Shown: piece by piece, positions 1 to 11,886 of the stretch
Layout of the letters: each line of letters opens with the position of its first letter
How positions within the stretch are numbered: the stretch's first letter is position 1
NCBI GenBank assembly: GCA_035578155.1
Contig: JAPWDM010000008.1
Coordinates: 2,428,001-2,492,000, forward strand
Length of the DNA: 64,000 bases
Reading direction: 5' to 3'
Origin: Brachynemurus nebulosus
Taxonomy: Eukaryota > Arthropoda > Insecta > Neuroptera > Myrmeleontidae
Translations under genes and position numbers: made by a program
Notes under the pieces: model-generated
Told to the model about the DNA's origin: nothing
The model's input: only the letters and a program-made list of their open reading frames with translations
The model's database searches: none

Positions 1-435
1 CAATTAAATTCTAACCAGTTTTTGTTAGTTATTTTGTTATTTATAGTTATCTTCGATTAGTTTTTGTTATTTTTCATAACGTATATAACATTAAACATTC
101 ATTTTTCTCAATAAAAAATTATTTATAAATTAAATTTTAAAAAACTGTATTTTTAAATTTAAAGATCAGAAACTAGGCCACTGTCAGGGTCAAAAACTAT
201 CACATGAGAAATTTTAAAGGTCAGAAACTGGGTCCTTTTTGTCAATTTTTAAAACATTAATTTAAATTATTAATTCAATTCAAATAATTATTTTACTTGT
301 ATGACTTTATTTTGAAAGCCATAAACTAGTTGATAAAATTATTAATTGTCTCTTAAGTTTAAACTTATATTTATTACTGTCGTTTAACCTCAGCCGTCAC
401 TCTTAAAAGGTCAGAAACTAGGCCCCTTACCTTAG
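1..435 (-). repeat. Repeat family A, copy 1 (cut by window edge)
   Basis: This stretch reappears as a reverse complement at 41124-41562, so it is one end of a dispersed element. It carries spaced copies of the motif TCAGAAACTRGGYC (near 167, 220 and 410) and ends in CCTTAG at 435. No coding potential was seen. The rest of the element lies outside the window. Confidence 0.8.
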
Positions 436-439
436 TGAT

Positions 440-830
440 TTAAAAAATCACGACTTTTGATGTACAAAAATACATACACAAACCTATGAGCAGTTAAGTT
501 AAAGTTTCATTCAACGTCACTCACGTCACTCGATTGCGAACACCCATTACATATATTTTTTTGTTTCTTATTTTTTCTTATTTCTGATTTCATTCATTGT
601 GTGGAAGCCATAATGGTTTGATCACCATTAAAGTAATCGCATCAGTAAATTTTTTGTTTCAGTTTTTTAATATATTTGTAATAGACAGCATTCTGTCTAG
701 TAATTTCTCTCCTCAATGGTCTTACCAATGCTACTTGTAGTGATAAAACTGGGAAAATTTGAAAACCAAGTAATTTTTATTGAGATATATGTATGTACAT
801 CGAGGGACAGAGGTGCAGTGTTGGCATTCG
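440..830 (+). repeat. Repeat family B, copy 1
   Basis: Non-coding dispersed repeat. It contains the landmarks TTGATGTACAAAAATAC, TTCATTCAACGTCACT, TTCATTCATTGTGTGGAAGC and CTTACCAATGCTACTTGTAG. Copies lie at about 38930-39180, 39860-40930 (interrupted) and 46490-47180 on the same strand, and inverted at 49310-49690. It abuts the truncated end of the copia fragment. Boundaries are approximate. Confidence 0.7.
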
Positions 831-919
831 TTACATAATTATAGTACTTTTGACATAATTTTATGAATTTTACTATGCAACATAGAGTTTTGATTATGTT
901 ACGCAAAAGTACTATAATT

Positions 920-2722
920 TTTAGTGATGCAACAATTCGATTTTGTAGATAAACTGCTGTATTTGTTGCTTCGGCCCAAATCTGCATCAAATAACATGCA
1001 TCTAGCTTTCTCAACAATTGTGCGATTACGACGTTCACATACTCCGTTTTGTTCCGGTGTATACGGGTTTGTTTTCTGATGACTGATTCCTTCTTTCTGT
1101 AAATATAAATCAAATTCTTTGTTACAGAACTCAAGGCCATTATCACTTCTAATTGTTTTAATCTTCTTATTGGTTTGCTTTTCAGCCTTCGCTTTGAATT
1201 CTTTAAAACAAGATAATGCTTCGCTTTTGTGTTTTAGAAAATACACAAACATCATGCGACTATAATCATCCACAAACAACAAAAAATATCTAGAACCCCC
1301 TAGAGATACCTTCTCCATAGGCCCGCATATATCTGTGTGTACAACCTGCAGTATTTCACTGCTTCTTGATCCAACATGTTTGAATGGTAATCTGCACTGT
1401 TTACCTTCACAACAAACTGTGCATGAAGCCTTATTTATATCAACCTTTTCTTCTAGTTTCAAACCTTCAACAGCTTTTACCATTTTATTCAAATAATTAC
1501 TGTTAATATGTCCCAATCTGCGATGCCACATATTACCAGAAACCACGGATGCAGCCAGTACACTTTCAGGCATTCTCAACTTGTAAACTCCATTAACCAA
1601 CGAAGCCATAGCCACCAACTGACCATTCTTATTGTAAACACTGCAGCCATTCTTATTAAAAGAAACTTGATTACCATTTCTAATCAACTGGCTCACAGAC
1701 AATAAATTCGTGGTTAAACCTGGAACACATAATACACCTTTGACCGGTACTTCAAATTCACATTCATCCGTTTCTGTGATAATATTCACATCGCCTGAAC
1801 ATAAAACTGGTAATTTGTTACTATTTGCAACAATAATTTCTTTATTTTCTTCACGACGATTCACAATCCAATCTTCATTAACCGTCAAATGTGCACTTGC
1901 ACCAGAATCGATACACCAATCGGTTTTGTTAAAATTTCCATTTAAAAAAATAGTGCTGAACGCATTTGTTTGTTTTCTCATAATTTTCTTCTCTTTTTCA
2001 CTGTTTGGACACTGATTTTTGTAATGTCCAGGCTGCTTACATTTATAACACTTTATATGAGTTTTGACCTTTGAGAAATTTTCAATGTTTACTTTATTTC
2101 CTCCGACCGACTTTTTATTCCTATTTTGCCACTTCTGCGAACAATTAAATGCGCCACTAACTCCGTGACTATTTTCTCCTACATTCGTTTCCATATCTAA
2201 CAACTTAGTTTTAATTGCGTCTGTTGTAATTGGAATACCAGAATGTTCGATAGCCATTATCATCGGAGAGAATTTTTCTGTTAATCCAGCTAGTAATAAG
2301 CATCCGATCCACTCGTCACTGATATTAAAACCTGTTCCACTTAATTTCTGTCCGGTTTCGACTATTTGCGTTACATACGACGTCATGGAATAACTATTTT
2401 CTAGACGAATGGAGATCAAATTACGTAGTAGATTTATTTTTCTTGTAAATCCGGAATCGTCGAATAACGCCTTTAATTTATCCCACAGCTGTTTAGTTGT
2501 TTGTACTTCTTTAATATGCACGTATAATGTTGAATCAATCGTTAATATCAACTTGGCTTTGACTTTGGCATCATCTATCACTGCGGCTGCATCTATGCTT
2601 TCTTCTTTGATACAATTATGCATCCCTTCAAGCACGAGCAAATTCTCCGCTGCGAAAGCCCAATCATCGTAGTTCTCCCAACCTTTCAACTTTGGTACAC
2701 TGACTAAAAAATTTGAAGCCAT
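920..2722 (-). pseudogene. Ty1/copia-type Gag-Pol fragment, truncated in integrase
   Basis: The open frame reads down from 2755; the likely Gag start is the second Met (MASNFLV) at 2722. In order it shows a UBN2/DUF4219-type Gag region, a CCHC zinc knuckle (CYKCKQPGHYKNQC, near 2010-2055), an aspartic protease motif (DSGASAHLT), a GAG-pre-integrase segment (WHRRLGH) and an integrase core with HTDICGP, FVDDYSR, RSDNG and TPEQNG. A frameshift near 985-1000 breaks the frame: the integrase continues in another frame to about 920 (WAEATNTAVYLQNR), then homology stops and repeat B-like sequence follows. Reverse transcriptase and RNase H are absent. This order (integrase before RT) is diagnostic for copia rather than gypsy. 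It is a dead 5' fragment. Confidence 0.92.
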
Positions 2723-2796
2723 TGTGCAATACACCAATATAACGTTTATATTCACTTTTTAACTGTTTTTCAATATTTTCTAGCTCTGGGACACTT

Positions 2797-2810
2797 CTGG
2801 GCCCATAACC
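2797..2810 (-). promoter_or_regulatory. Copia primer-binding site, internal initiator-Met tRNA type
   Basis: On the minus strand this reads GGTTATGGGCCCAG, complementary to the anticodon-arm region of animal initiator tRNA-Met (CTGGGCCCATAACC). Insect copia elements prime from this internal half-tRNA site rather than from the tRNA 3' end. It lies about 75 bases upstream of the Gag start, where a primer-binding site belongs, so the remains of a 5' LTR should begin at about 2811. Confidence 0.8.
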
Positions 2811-2960
2811 TAAAGTGAAACGCAGTAAAACGTAGTGAAAAATACAAATAAACGTTCTGTTAGCGGGAGCAAAACAACTACTATTTATTTATTTTATTAT
2901 TAAACAAAAAAACAATAATGTATTTTCCTAGATACATAATAGTTACTTGATTACTGTTTT
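2811..2960 (-). repeat. Probable 5' LTR remnant of the copia fragment
   Basis: AT-rich sequence just beyond the primer-binding site. By position it should be the 3' part of a 5' LTR. I cannot define its outer end and there is no partner LTR, because the element is truncated on the other side. Confidence 0.35.
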
Positions 2961-3290
2961 GATATATATTTAACATATGAAATAAACTCTTATAGTTTAA
3001 ATTACTTTATACGGCGAATATCCAATGATACTGACTCCGATTTTACATAGTGACGTCAGCGAATTATACATAATATACAATATAAATAATGGGACGCAAA
3101 ATAAAAATTGTTAAGTTTATTTTAAAAATGATCGGAAAACCCACTTTATAACTGAGTTGAACATTGAAAAAGATTCCAGAAGATTCTATTCAAAAGCTAG
3201 CAAAGATAATATACATAGAAGCTCGCGTTTCCATTGCAGAATAAGTACTGTGCCGCTTTCGTATCCGATGAACAATTAGAAATATTGAAA
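2960..3290. repeat. Dispersed repeat, inverted copy at 33190-33480
   Basis: The stretch around CGGCGAATATCCAATG and TAGTGACGTCAGCGAATTAT reappears as a reverse complement at 33190-33480, followed in both places by AGAATAAGTACTGT-type sequence. Non-coding. Confidence 0.7.
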
Positions 3291-3365
3291 ATCAGCTGGA
3301 GATAACCTCCTTATTCACATCTCCTATGATTTATTTTAAAGTCTAACAAAGTTATATTCTAAAAC

Positions 3366-3900
3366 TAGCTGTACCCGCGACGTCGTTCACGCATAAAATC
3401 AATGACAAGTATATAAGTAAAAGTATAATAATTATAAAGCATTTGCATCGAACAGTAGTTTTGCGTAATGCATGCACATGCTCAAAATGGTTTTTGTATT
3501 TTCTCGAGAGAATGAGATATTTTCTCGCAGTAAAAAGTATCTTAGATGTTGACTCAGGTAATTATAGCTATCATTACACCAAATTTCATCAAAATCCGTC
3601 CAGTAGTTTTTGCGTGATGCGTGAACAAACAGACAGATAAAAAATTATTTTTTTTCTATTGGTTTTTGGCACGCAACAGCTTAGGTCATATGTACCCTTG
3701 TCATGTGCTGTTGAGTTTTGAGGTTGGAATGGTTATTGATGGATAATGCGGTATGGTAGTGACAAAAATTTGAAAAATCGCGGTTTTGATATCTACATCC
3801 ATAACTATTTACAATACCAGTTCAATTTTCAAAAAATATTCCATGTACAGAAATTGTCTCGTTATAGTTTAAAATGACCAATCATTCGGGAAAATCGGAC
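3366..3900 (+). mobile_element. Short element starting ACTAGCTGTACCCGCGACGT
   Basis: It begins with ACTAGCTGTACCCGCGACG and runs through an AACAGACAGATAAAAA stretch to CCATGTACAGAAATTGTCTCG near 3870. The same start, internal unit and end recur in the longer copy at 34114-34940. Elements with this kind of head and an ACAGACAGACAG stretch are widespread in insects and usually taken as SINE- or LINE-tail-like. This copy has one internal ~140-bp unit where the other has four. Confidence 0.6.
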
Positions 3901-5512
3901 TCGATTTTTAAAATTTCTTAATTAATAGATAAATAAAAACAGATTCTACGAAAATAACAAAAATAGGGACAAAAAAATGTTATTTTGCTTTCAAAAATAC
4001 ATTAAATACTTTAAAAAGAGGTTGTTGATTTTTTATTTTATTTTTAGAGACTAAATCTGAACAATTTTGGATCGAAACTAAACTTTTATTAGCTACGCAA
4101 CTAAGTTAATTCAAATCGACAAGCTAAAATTACATCGGTAGGTATTTATATGTGCGGTATGATTATAAGCAAAATAAAATTAAATAAATACTAACTCCGC
4201 GATTTTTCATTGGATTTCAAAAAAACAAGAAATCACGCGTAGATAATTTTGACTTGTTTCGGTCAATCTAGAATTCTTCTAGAAAAAAATAATATCTTCT
4301 TTTCAAGATTTTAGATCTTTTTAGAATTTAATATAATTATAAATTTGACAATAACCTTCCACCAAAACGGGTGACATGAGACGAAAAGCTGAACCACAGT
4401 ATAAATAAAAGATTATTACCATAGGCAGTAGCGAAACGCACTTTCCATCCTTTTTTGATATAAGTATGTACAAACGATTATGTATGTCCTTTTTTACTTA
4501 TGTGATTGTATGTGTCTGTACATGTGAGATTGATGGTTGATAATGGTCATGTTAAATTATATATGAACAAGTAAAAGCAACTTTCTTCAAAATGAATTGA
4601 GCAAACGCGAAATTGATGACAGTATTCAACACGAGAATTTAGATCGTCACGACCTGTTAGCAACAACCACTGTCGAAATCGAAAAAATAACTGAATTATT
4701 ATAAAATATTAATAATTATTTATTATTTAACGTATTTTTACATAAGCATTCAAATTATAATAATACTTACAAATTTGCATCAAACGACACTCAGAAAAAA
4801 ACATAAATTGAAATTTTGTTTTGAATGATTTAAACAAAATTTAGCAGCACAAGAGTTATCACCAGATATTTTAAGCATAATATACATATTAAAAATCAAT
4901 AAGTGTTTAATAATAATTGAAACTGAATTTTAATTCAAGAAATACCTCGATCATTTCAACAGAAGCACGTCAAACGTTTAAATAGCATAATATTTAACTT
5001 TTCTTCAATCACAAACAACGGATCGATCAATATGATCAATAAGTGATCAATACCATTTAAAGAACATTAATACTGCTAATGGCTATTAATACTCGTTAAT
5101 GGACGGTCAATCGGATCACATACGTCATCGACCTACTTCCGTTGTGATTTAGTGGGTGTTGTTCCCCAAGTTAAAGAACCGAACAACTGGTGGCAGCAAT
5201 CCAACGTAATTCGGCTATCGAATTATTTATTTTGTCCTTTTTACTAGAAAAGGATACGACAGCTATTTGTGTATTAAGAGCGCAAAATGGTCAATTGCCG
5301 CTCGATTGAGAATGTTGACGCGCGACGCCGCCAAGCGGAGCGCGTTATTCTCATGAGAGCGGCAATGTCATTTTGTGTTCGAATTACACACAAAATTTTT
5401 TCTACAATCTTATAAAATGTATTTTTTATTTAAAAGATACTTGAAAAAATAATAATGAACGTTAATATTTACATTAATGTTATAATTTTTGAAGCTTCAG
5501 AAATATGTGGGG
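3900..5512. other. Gene-free AT-rich stretch
   Basis: No ORF of note and no finger sequence. A short inverted motif surrounds 5285-5395 (AAAATGGTCAATTGCCGCTC against GAGCGGCAATGTCATTTTGT), a small foldback with a GC-rich centre. Confidence 0.6.
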
Positions 5513-6172
5513 TAGAGATGTCGATTTTAAATCGATTGATCGAAAATCGATTAATCGAAGCTTAAAAAATCGATTCTTTTTTCAATATTTTTCATTTGAA
5601 TCGATTATTAAGAGATCGATAACCGATTTTTTCCAAAAATAACTTCATTTTAATAGTAATTCTACAAAGAAATATGTGTTAAAATGAAACACCAAAAACT
5701 CTATTGTTGTCACTTTTTACTCGTTATATCAACGAACCCCTCCTATGGCTCTATATAAGTCAGACTGTTAATACAAAAGAAGGGAAGAGACCACCTATCT
5801 GTGCAAACGACGATCCCTTTCCCACAAAAGTGACTTATTTAGAAAACATTTTTTTGTCAATTTGTTTGAATTTTTTGAATAAACTTGGTTCAATTCGTGG
5901 TATTCTTCCTACATATTCAATTGCCGTATATTTTATAATTATAATTGAAAAGTTAACTCATTCATCGCCTTTACAAATATAATGTAAGGCGTTTTTACAC
6001 GATATTACCTATGTACTATCAAGTAAGTCTCTTAAACAAAAATTATCAGCTAATTTTATTAAACTTTTCAAAATTTCGATTTTTTAGATCGATCTCACAG
6101 AATCGATTTTTTTGATTTCGATTTAAATCGATCCAAAAATCGATCTTTTCTTTTGGAGAATCGACATCTCTA
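5513..6172. mobile_element. Non-autonomous DNA transposon (hAT-like ends)
   Basis: Perfect 14-bp terminal inverted repeats: TAGAGATGTCGATT at 5513 and its reverse complement ending at 6172. Subterminal sequence is crowded with ATCGATT. The flanking 8-mers (ATGTGGGG and CTTTCAAC) do not match, so the target duplication is lost or the ends are slightly misplaced. A 92-codon ORF inside (5704-5982) resembles nothing I recognise. Confidence 0.7.
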
Positions 6173-6238
6173 CTTTCAACTATGATTGTAGAAAAAAATA
6201 CATATAGCTATGTATATGTATATAAAATTTTCTATTTT

Positions 6239-7549
6239 TTAAATATGTTTTTTAACGTGTCCTTTCAAACGGTCTGAACGTGAAAATGTTTTAAAACACG
6301 TATCACATTTGAATGGTTTTTCTCCCGTATGTATTGTCTGATGTTTCCGTAAATTACCAGCCTCAGAAAATGTTTTAAAACATATATCACATCGGAATGG
6401 TTTTTCACCTGTATGTAAACGCCGATGTGTTTTAAAAGCGCTTGTATGTGAAAATGTTTTAAAACATATATCACATCGGAATGGTTTTTCTCCCGTATGT
6501 ACTCTTTCATGTACTTTCAAATTACTTGAATCATTAAATGTTTTCAAACATGCGTTACATTTGTATGGTTTTTCATCTACTCGATGTATTCTTTCATGTA
6601 ATTTTAAACTACTTGATACGGAAAATGTTTTATTACATATAACACATCTGAATGGTTTCTCTCCTGTGTGTGTTCTTTCATGTGTTTTTAAATTACACAA
6701 CAGCGAAAATGTTTTATAACATATATCACATTTAAATGGTCGATCTCCTGTATGTAATTTTTCATGTGTTTTTAAATTGCTTGAATGAGAAAATGTTTTA
6801 AGACATGTGTTACATTTGAATGGTTTTTCCCCTGTATGTGTTCTTTCGTGTTTTTTTAAATGTTGTGCTAGAGAAAATGTTTTAAAACATATATCACATT
6901 TGAATGGTATTTCTCCTGTGTGTAATTGTTTATGTACTTTCAAACCCCGTGAGTAAGAAAATGTTTTAAAACATACATCACATTCGAACGGTTTTTCTCC
7001 TGTATGGATTCTCTGATGTCTTTTCAACTGGCTTGACTGTGAAAATGTTTTAAAACATACATCACATTTGAATGGTTTTTCTCCTGTATGTGTTCTTTTA
7101 TGATTCTTCAAATGACTTACGTAAGAAAATGTTTTAAAGCATGTATCACATTTGAATGGTTTTTCTCCGGTATGTGTTCTTTCATGTCTTTTTAAATGAC
7201 TTGACTGAGAAAACGTTTTAAAACATACATTACATTCAAACGGTTTTTCACTGTCGATATTTGTTAAATTTGCACAACTTTCGCCAGATAAAACGTTTTC
7301 TTCTGTTATCATATCCTCTTCATCATCTTCTAATTTAATTTCGGTATGTAAACTTTTCAAATTTATTAAATCATTACTATTATTACTTTCTTCCAGTTCC
7401 AATTTTATTTCATTTCCATAACATGAAGATTCCGGTACTTCCGTTTTTGTTATATTTAAAAATGAGTTGTCTACATTTTGTAAATTTTCCTCCTTTTTTA
7501 TTTTCACAGTAAATGCATCAACCTTTGACACGGACCCGTTATTTTCCAT
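6239..7549 (-). CDS. C2H2 zinc-finger protein, 12 fingers (ZNF1)
   Basis: Predicted nuclear sequence-specific DNA-binding protein of 436 residues, start at MENNGS (7549), the Met conserved in all paralogs here. The frame runs 18 codons further upstream, but that part is the conserved 5' leader (TTCTCGGAGAAGAAAATGG). Residues 1-100 form the acidic family N-terminus with [16 protein letters not shown] and [10 protein letters not shown]. Twelve tandem fingers follow to the C-terminus, ending KGHVKKHI. Linkers are mostly TGEKPF; finger 5 has EIPF and the linker after finger 8 has an extra residue (HRVDEKPY). All C2H2 ligands are present. There is no intron between the N-terminus and the fingers. 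Function (repressor) is inferred; the target is unknown. Confidence 0.93.
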   Translation of the reverse strand: MENNGSVSKVDAFTVKIKKEENLQNVDNSFLNITKTEVPESSCYGNEIKLELEESNNSNDLINLKSLHTEIKLEDDEEDMITEENVLSGESCANLTNIDSEKPFECNVCFKTFSQSSHLKRHERTHTGEKPFKCDTCFKTFSYVSHLKNHKRTHTGEKPFKCDVCFKTFSQSSQLKRHQRIHTGEKPFECDVCFKTFSYSRGLKVHKQLHTGEIPFKCDICFKTFSLAQHLKKHERTHTGEKPFKCNTCLKTFSHSSNLKTHEKLHTGDRPFKCDICYKTFSLLCNLKTHERTHTGEKPFRCVICNKTFSVSSSLKLHERIHRVDEKPYKCNACLKTFNDSSNLKVHERVHTGEKPFRCDICFKTFSHTSAFKTHRRLHTGEKPFRCDICFKTFSEAGNLRKHQTIHTGEKPFKCDTCFKTFSRSDRLKGHVKKHI

Positions 7550-7667
7550 TTTCTTCTCCGAGAATTTGATTATTTTGATTCTACAGTTTTGAGGTTTTAA
7601 CAATTATGAAGGTCAGTGTAACTGTGTGGTTGGGTGTGGCCATGGTGTGGCACTCCGCCCCGTGATG

Positions 7668-8031
7668 TATGGAGCGTAGATATTAGGAGCACCAGCTCTG
7701 TAACAAAAAGTGTCCATACAAAAGCGTAAATAGTGGCGGCGCCACTGTAGCAAAGAGTAAATTTAGAGAAGTAAATAAGGGAAGAAAAACATCCGCGTTG
7801 TTATGTAATTACATATGTATTGTTTTTTTATTATAATTGTTACATATAATAGTTTTATTATTTTAAAAATTTTTATAAAACAACACAAAATATCACTATA
7901 CTCTTTCGCTACTCTAGCGCTATTCTGGCGAGTTTGTGAACTGTTACTTATTACTTAAAATGGGACACTTTTTGAACTATTTTTCTATTGTTTTTCGGCC
8001 AAGATGATCCTCCTCATATCCACCCTCCATA
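7668..8031 (+). mobile_element. 364-bp MITE, copy 1 of the TATGGAGGGTAGATAT family
   Basis: Ends are TATGGAGCGTAGATATTAGG and a reverse-complement-related CTCATATCCACCCTCCATA. Full-length direct relative of 25924-26286, sharing AGTGTCCATA, AAATAGTGGCGGCGC and CCAAGATGRTCCTCCT. Flanks CCGTGATG and CGCGTGATG look like a decayed 8-bp duplication. It lies just upstream of the ZNF1 leader. Confidence 0.8.
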
Positions 8032-8705
8032 CGCGTGATGTTTTCAATTACCTACGTTGGTGGTAGTAGTAGCGTAAACGGAATGAATTGGCACGAATTC
8101 AAATTTATTTATTTTTCTTTTAGGAGTATCTATTTATTAATATAATTAATAAAAATTTGCTCGGGCTTGATTACTTTCTTGTAGTGACCACAAACTCTTG
8201 AAACTAAAATATTTCTGGTTTTTGAAAAAGAAAAATTAATATTATGAATGTGCATAATATTGTTGCTCGGTAATAAAACGGGGTCTAAAGAAACGATCAA
8301 TGGGTGAATGTAGACAATGAGAAAGGCTGACCAAAATTGACAGAGTTAAATAATTTTTTTTGTATTTATATTTTTACACAGTCCTGGATTTACACTAGGG
8401 GTACGCGGGGCTAGTGCTCCGGACGGTAAAATTTTGAACTTGAATTTTTTTTATTGCTCGTATTTTTGTAGGAAAAGTTAAAAAAATTCCATTTTTTCGT
8501 TTTTGGTCGCCGTTTATTTTTTTGTGTGATTGTCTGTTATTAATATTGTTTTTATTAAAAAAAGTGCATGATTACACGTGTTGAATCATCTCGTGAATTT
8601 ATTTATAATTTTTTTTTAAAATTATTATCGTCCGCTGGGGAAGTTTTTGTGAAAGTTCCCAAATTGTATTAAAAACGTTGTACAAATCCATTAATTGGTA
8701 ATTTA
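8032..8705. other. Gene-free stretch with a hAT-like end at 8381
   Basis: No gene seen. CAGTCCTGGATTTACACTAG at 8381 resembles a hAT terminus, and a similar sequence (CAGTGCCGGATCTAGAAGG) is found inverted near 49303. No matching second end was found here. Confidence 0.4.
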
Positions 8706-9298
8706 AAGGGGTATTCTAGCTTAGAAATTCGAAAAAATCGATTTTCTTTTTATATTTTCAAAGTTTAGACCTTTAAGAATAAGCCTCTAAAAGGATTTAC
8801 GGATATTCGAATTATTTTCGGAGTTATGGTTATTTTTCCCTGTATACTGTGTATCTTTTCAGTGTTCAAATTGATGAAACTGACAGGTTTGTTTAAGGTG
8901 TGAAGAAAACTGTGCAAACATTTATTTGTATAATCAAAATTTAAATTAAATTCTCTCAAAACGTATAAATTTCTTTGAGAAAGAAACACGTAAAAATTAT
9001 TGTACCTAGGTCTAGTAATGACAATTTTTTTTCATAGTTACCGAAAAAGTAAACAGTTTTTTTTCCTAACTACAATTATAATACCTACATATTCGAACGA
9101 GCTTGTGACGTAAGCTGCTTTTGCTTGATGTTTTTAATAACGTCATTTTTAACGTAAATTTTGTAATTTTATTTAATTAAAATTTTTATATTTTTGAATG
9201 AAATAACTTGTAAAAAAGCAATATTCAGTATCATTCTGACTCGAGTAATTATTTAAAAATTAAAATAGATATTTTTTCAACTACTGTCAAATACCCCA
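8706..9298. mobile_element. MITE with GGGGTATT ends
   Basis: Starts GGGGTATTCTAG and ends TCAAATACCCC, followed by ATTTTAAAT. The related end TCAAGTACCCCATTA occurs at about 25455-25475 and TCAAATACCCCATTATA near 55988. No coding sequence. Confidence 0.5.
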
Positions 9299-9537
9299 TT
9301 TTAAATAATTTTTTTTTTAAGTACGGGACCGCTAATGATGAAATAATACAAATTACTTCTTTGAAAAAATTTATTCTTATAAATATATTTAACACTCTGA
9401 CGGTCATTAACGTCATAAGGCGTCAAATGAAAGACGTTAATATGTATACATAACATATACAAGTCACTTTTAAATAAAACAACAAAAGAAACTAAAAAAA
9501 CAAACAAAGATACCAACAAAATAATGTTTCCATTTTT

Positions 9538-10771
9538 CTAAAAATGTTTTTTGACGTGTCGCTTCAAACTACTTGACGCAAAAAAATGTTTTACTACATA
9601 TGTCACATTTGAATGGTTTTTCTCCTGTGTGTACTCTTTTATGATCTTTCAAATGATGTAAATGAGAAAATGTTTTCAAACACATATCACATTTAAATGG
9701 TTTTTCTCCTGTATGTGTTCTTTCATGTGTTTTTAAATGATCTGATCGAGAAAATGTTTTAAAACATTTATCACATTTAAATGGTTTTTCTCCTGAATGT
9801 GTTCTTTTATGTGCTTTCAAACTCTTTGAATGAGAAAATGTTTTAAAACATGTATCGCATTTAAATGGTTTTTCTCCGGTATGTGTCCTTTCATGTCGTT
9901 TTAAATCGCTTGAAGTAGTAAATGTTTTAAAACATGTATCACATTTGAATGGTTTTTCTCCTGTATGTGATCTTTCATGTAATTTTAAACTAATTGATTG
10001 TGAAAATGTTTTAAAACATACATTACATTTGAATGGTTTTTCTGCTGTATGTGTTCTTTCATGTGATTTTAAACCACTTGACTGAGAAAATGTTTTGAAA
10101 CATATATCACATTTGAATGGTTTCTCTCCTGTATGTGTTCTTTCATGTGTTTTTAAATGATCTGATCGAGGAAATGTTTTAAAACATGTGTTACATTTGA
10201 ATGGTTTTTCTCCTGTATGTGTTCTTTTATGATCTTTCAAACTGTTTGAATGAGAAAATGTTTTAAAACATGTATCGCATTTGAATGGCTTCTCTCCGGT
10301 ATGTACTCTTTCATGTGTTTTTAAATTACTTGACTGAGAAAACGTTTTGAAACAAATATTACATTCAAATCGTCTTTCACCAGTAAGAGGTTTTTGATGT
10401 TTCTTCAAATGGCTGGACGTGTATGATTTTTCACTGGTTTTAGTTTTTTCATCATTCCTTATTAAACAACATTGCTTGGTATTAGATATTTCTGAATTTT
10501 CGCCAAATAAATCACTATTTTCTGTTATCATATCCTCTTCATCATCTTCTAATTTAATTTCAGTATGTAAACTTTCCAAATTTGATAAATCACCATCATT
10601 ATTGCTTTCTTCCAGTTCCAATTTTATTTCATTTTCATAACATGAAGAATCAGGTACTTCCGTTTCTATTATATTTAGAAATGAGTTGTCTACATTCTGC
10701 AAATTTTCCTGCTCGTTTATTACTTTAACAGTATATGTATCAACCTTTGATGCACACCGTTTATTTTCCAT
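9538..10771 (-). CDS. C2H2 zinc-finger protein, 9 fingers plus a broken tenth (ZNF2)
   Basis: The open frame is 9569-10771 (400 residues, MENKRCAS). The N-terminal acidic region keeps EIKLELEES and [10 protein letters not shown], but the first motif is changed to VKVINEQEN. Around residues 115-135 a ligand-less pseudo-finger ([14 protein letters not shown]) precedes nine intact fingers. Finger 10 stops at [10 protein letters not shown]. One extra T in the T-run at about 9585-9592 shifts the frame; without it the finger would continue to a stop at 9538-9540 (LKRHVKKHF). The protein may still work with nine fingers. Its 5' flank is a near copy of the 5' flank of ZNF9. Confidence 0.88.
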
Positions 10772-10859
10772 TTTCTTTTCCAGAAAAATAATTCTGTCGT
10801 TTTGAGATAATATGACTGTGTTATGTCAGTTTTAGCCTCCTATAGAACAGGTGAAACAA

Positions 10860-11720
10860 CTTTCAAGTCTAAACGTTGATGTCTAACCACAGTGTCTAAC
10901 CCATAGAGAATAACACTATGATTATATAGAAGAGAACTCACTTAAATTACAGGATATTTCTTAGCAGGTGGTTATTTTGGTACTGAGATCAGAGGGCAGT
11001 GCAGTAGCACTGCACAACATACATATTTAAAAAAAATGGTAATTGTAGACGGTGCTATTAGCTGATATCTGTCGAATTCACTGTTCATAGAACTTATTCT
11101 ATTATTTTAGAAATTTATAATTTTTAACATATCTATAGTAACAATTACAAAAAATTCTATCAAGAAATTTTCATTTTTTTCGAATTATTTATGAGTTTCG
11201 TCTATTTTTTTAAGTTCAATATTAAATTTAATAATTTTACTTAATTATTATTGGAGGTATGTATAATTAATATTTATTACTTTATTTTTATTTGAAGATA
11301 ATTACTTATTTTATTATCACAGTAAATTAATTAGAAAATTAGAATACATTTTATCTGTTGCAGAAAAATGGGAGCACACTTGTCAGAAATTAGATTCAAT
11401 GATAGTGATATTCTTTTACGAAATATTTGATTAACGTATAATTTTGAATAAAAGTAAATTTACTTGAGTTTTTAAACAAATATATGAGTTTATAATTATT
11501 GTATGAGTTTTAAACTGAGTGAAAAACTGATTAAAATAAAATGCGATTAGAGAATTTTAGTGGATTATCTTACTAGTAGTAACCTACATTATCGGATAAG
11601 GCTAAAGATAATTTCAAGTTACTATAGTGACATCTCTGCTCTTCTGTGTACTATGCATGATAATTACGACAACGATGACATCTATACCCGCTGCCCCCGT
11701 TCTCAGTGCCATAGAGAGGT
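10860..11720. repeat. Duplicated 5' flank, direct copy at 52930-53720
   Basis: Sequence from the ZNF2 leader outward (GGGCAGTGCAGTAGCACTGC, GTAGACGGTGCTA, TTATTGGAGGTATG, GATTATCTTACTAGTAGTAA) recurs in the same order upstream of ZNF9, so gene and flank were duplicated together. A part (about 11270-11480) also appears inverted at 55985-56240 upstream of ZNF10. Confidence 0.85.
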
Positions 11721-11721
11721 A

Positions 11722-11884
11722 ATAGAGAGTCAAAAAAATGTTTTGAAGTAAGCTATCTTTCAGAAATAAAATTCTGGTGTACTTTATCTATGGTCTAACC
11801 TTTAGTCTACCCCATAGATAAAGTACACCACAATTTTATTTCTAGAAGATAGTCAACTTCAATAAATTTTTTTGTCCCTCTATT
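11722..11884. mobile_element. Small foldback MITE (GAGRGTCAAAAAAATG ends)
   Basis: Arms: AAATTCTGGTGTACTTTATC with a reverse complement around ATAAAGTACACCACAATTTT, and ends GAGAGTCAAAAAAATG and TTTTTTTGTCCCTC. It interrupts one arm of the large inverted repeat, since the other arm reads straight through GAGGTAATAGTCCAAG. A half copy is at 53705-53785. Confidence 0.7.
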
Positions 11885-11886
11885 AT

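Noticed and set aside
5704..5982. 92-codon frame in the hAT-like MITE as a transposase piece
   Set aside because: No recognisable hAT motif; low-complexity tail.
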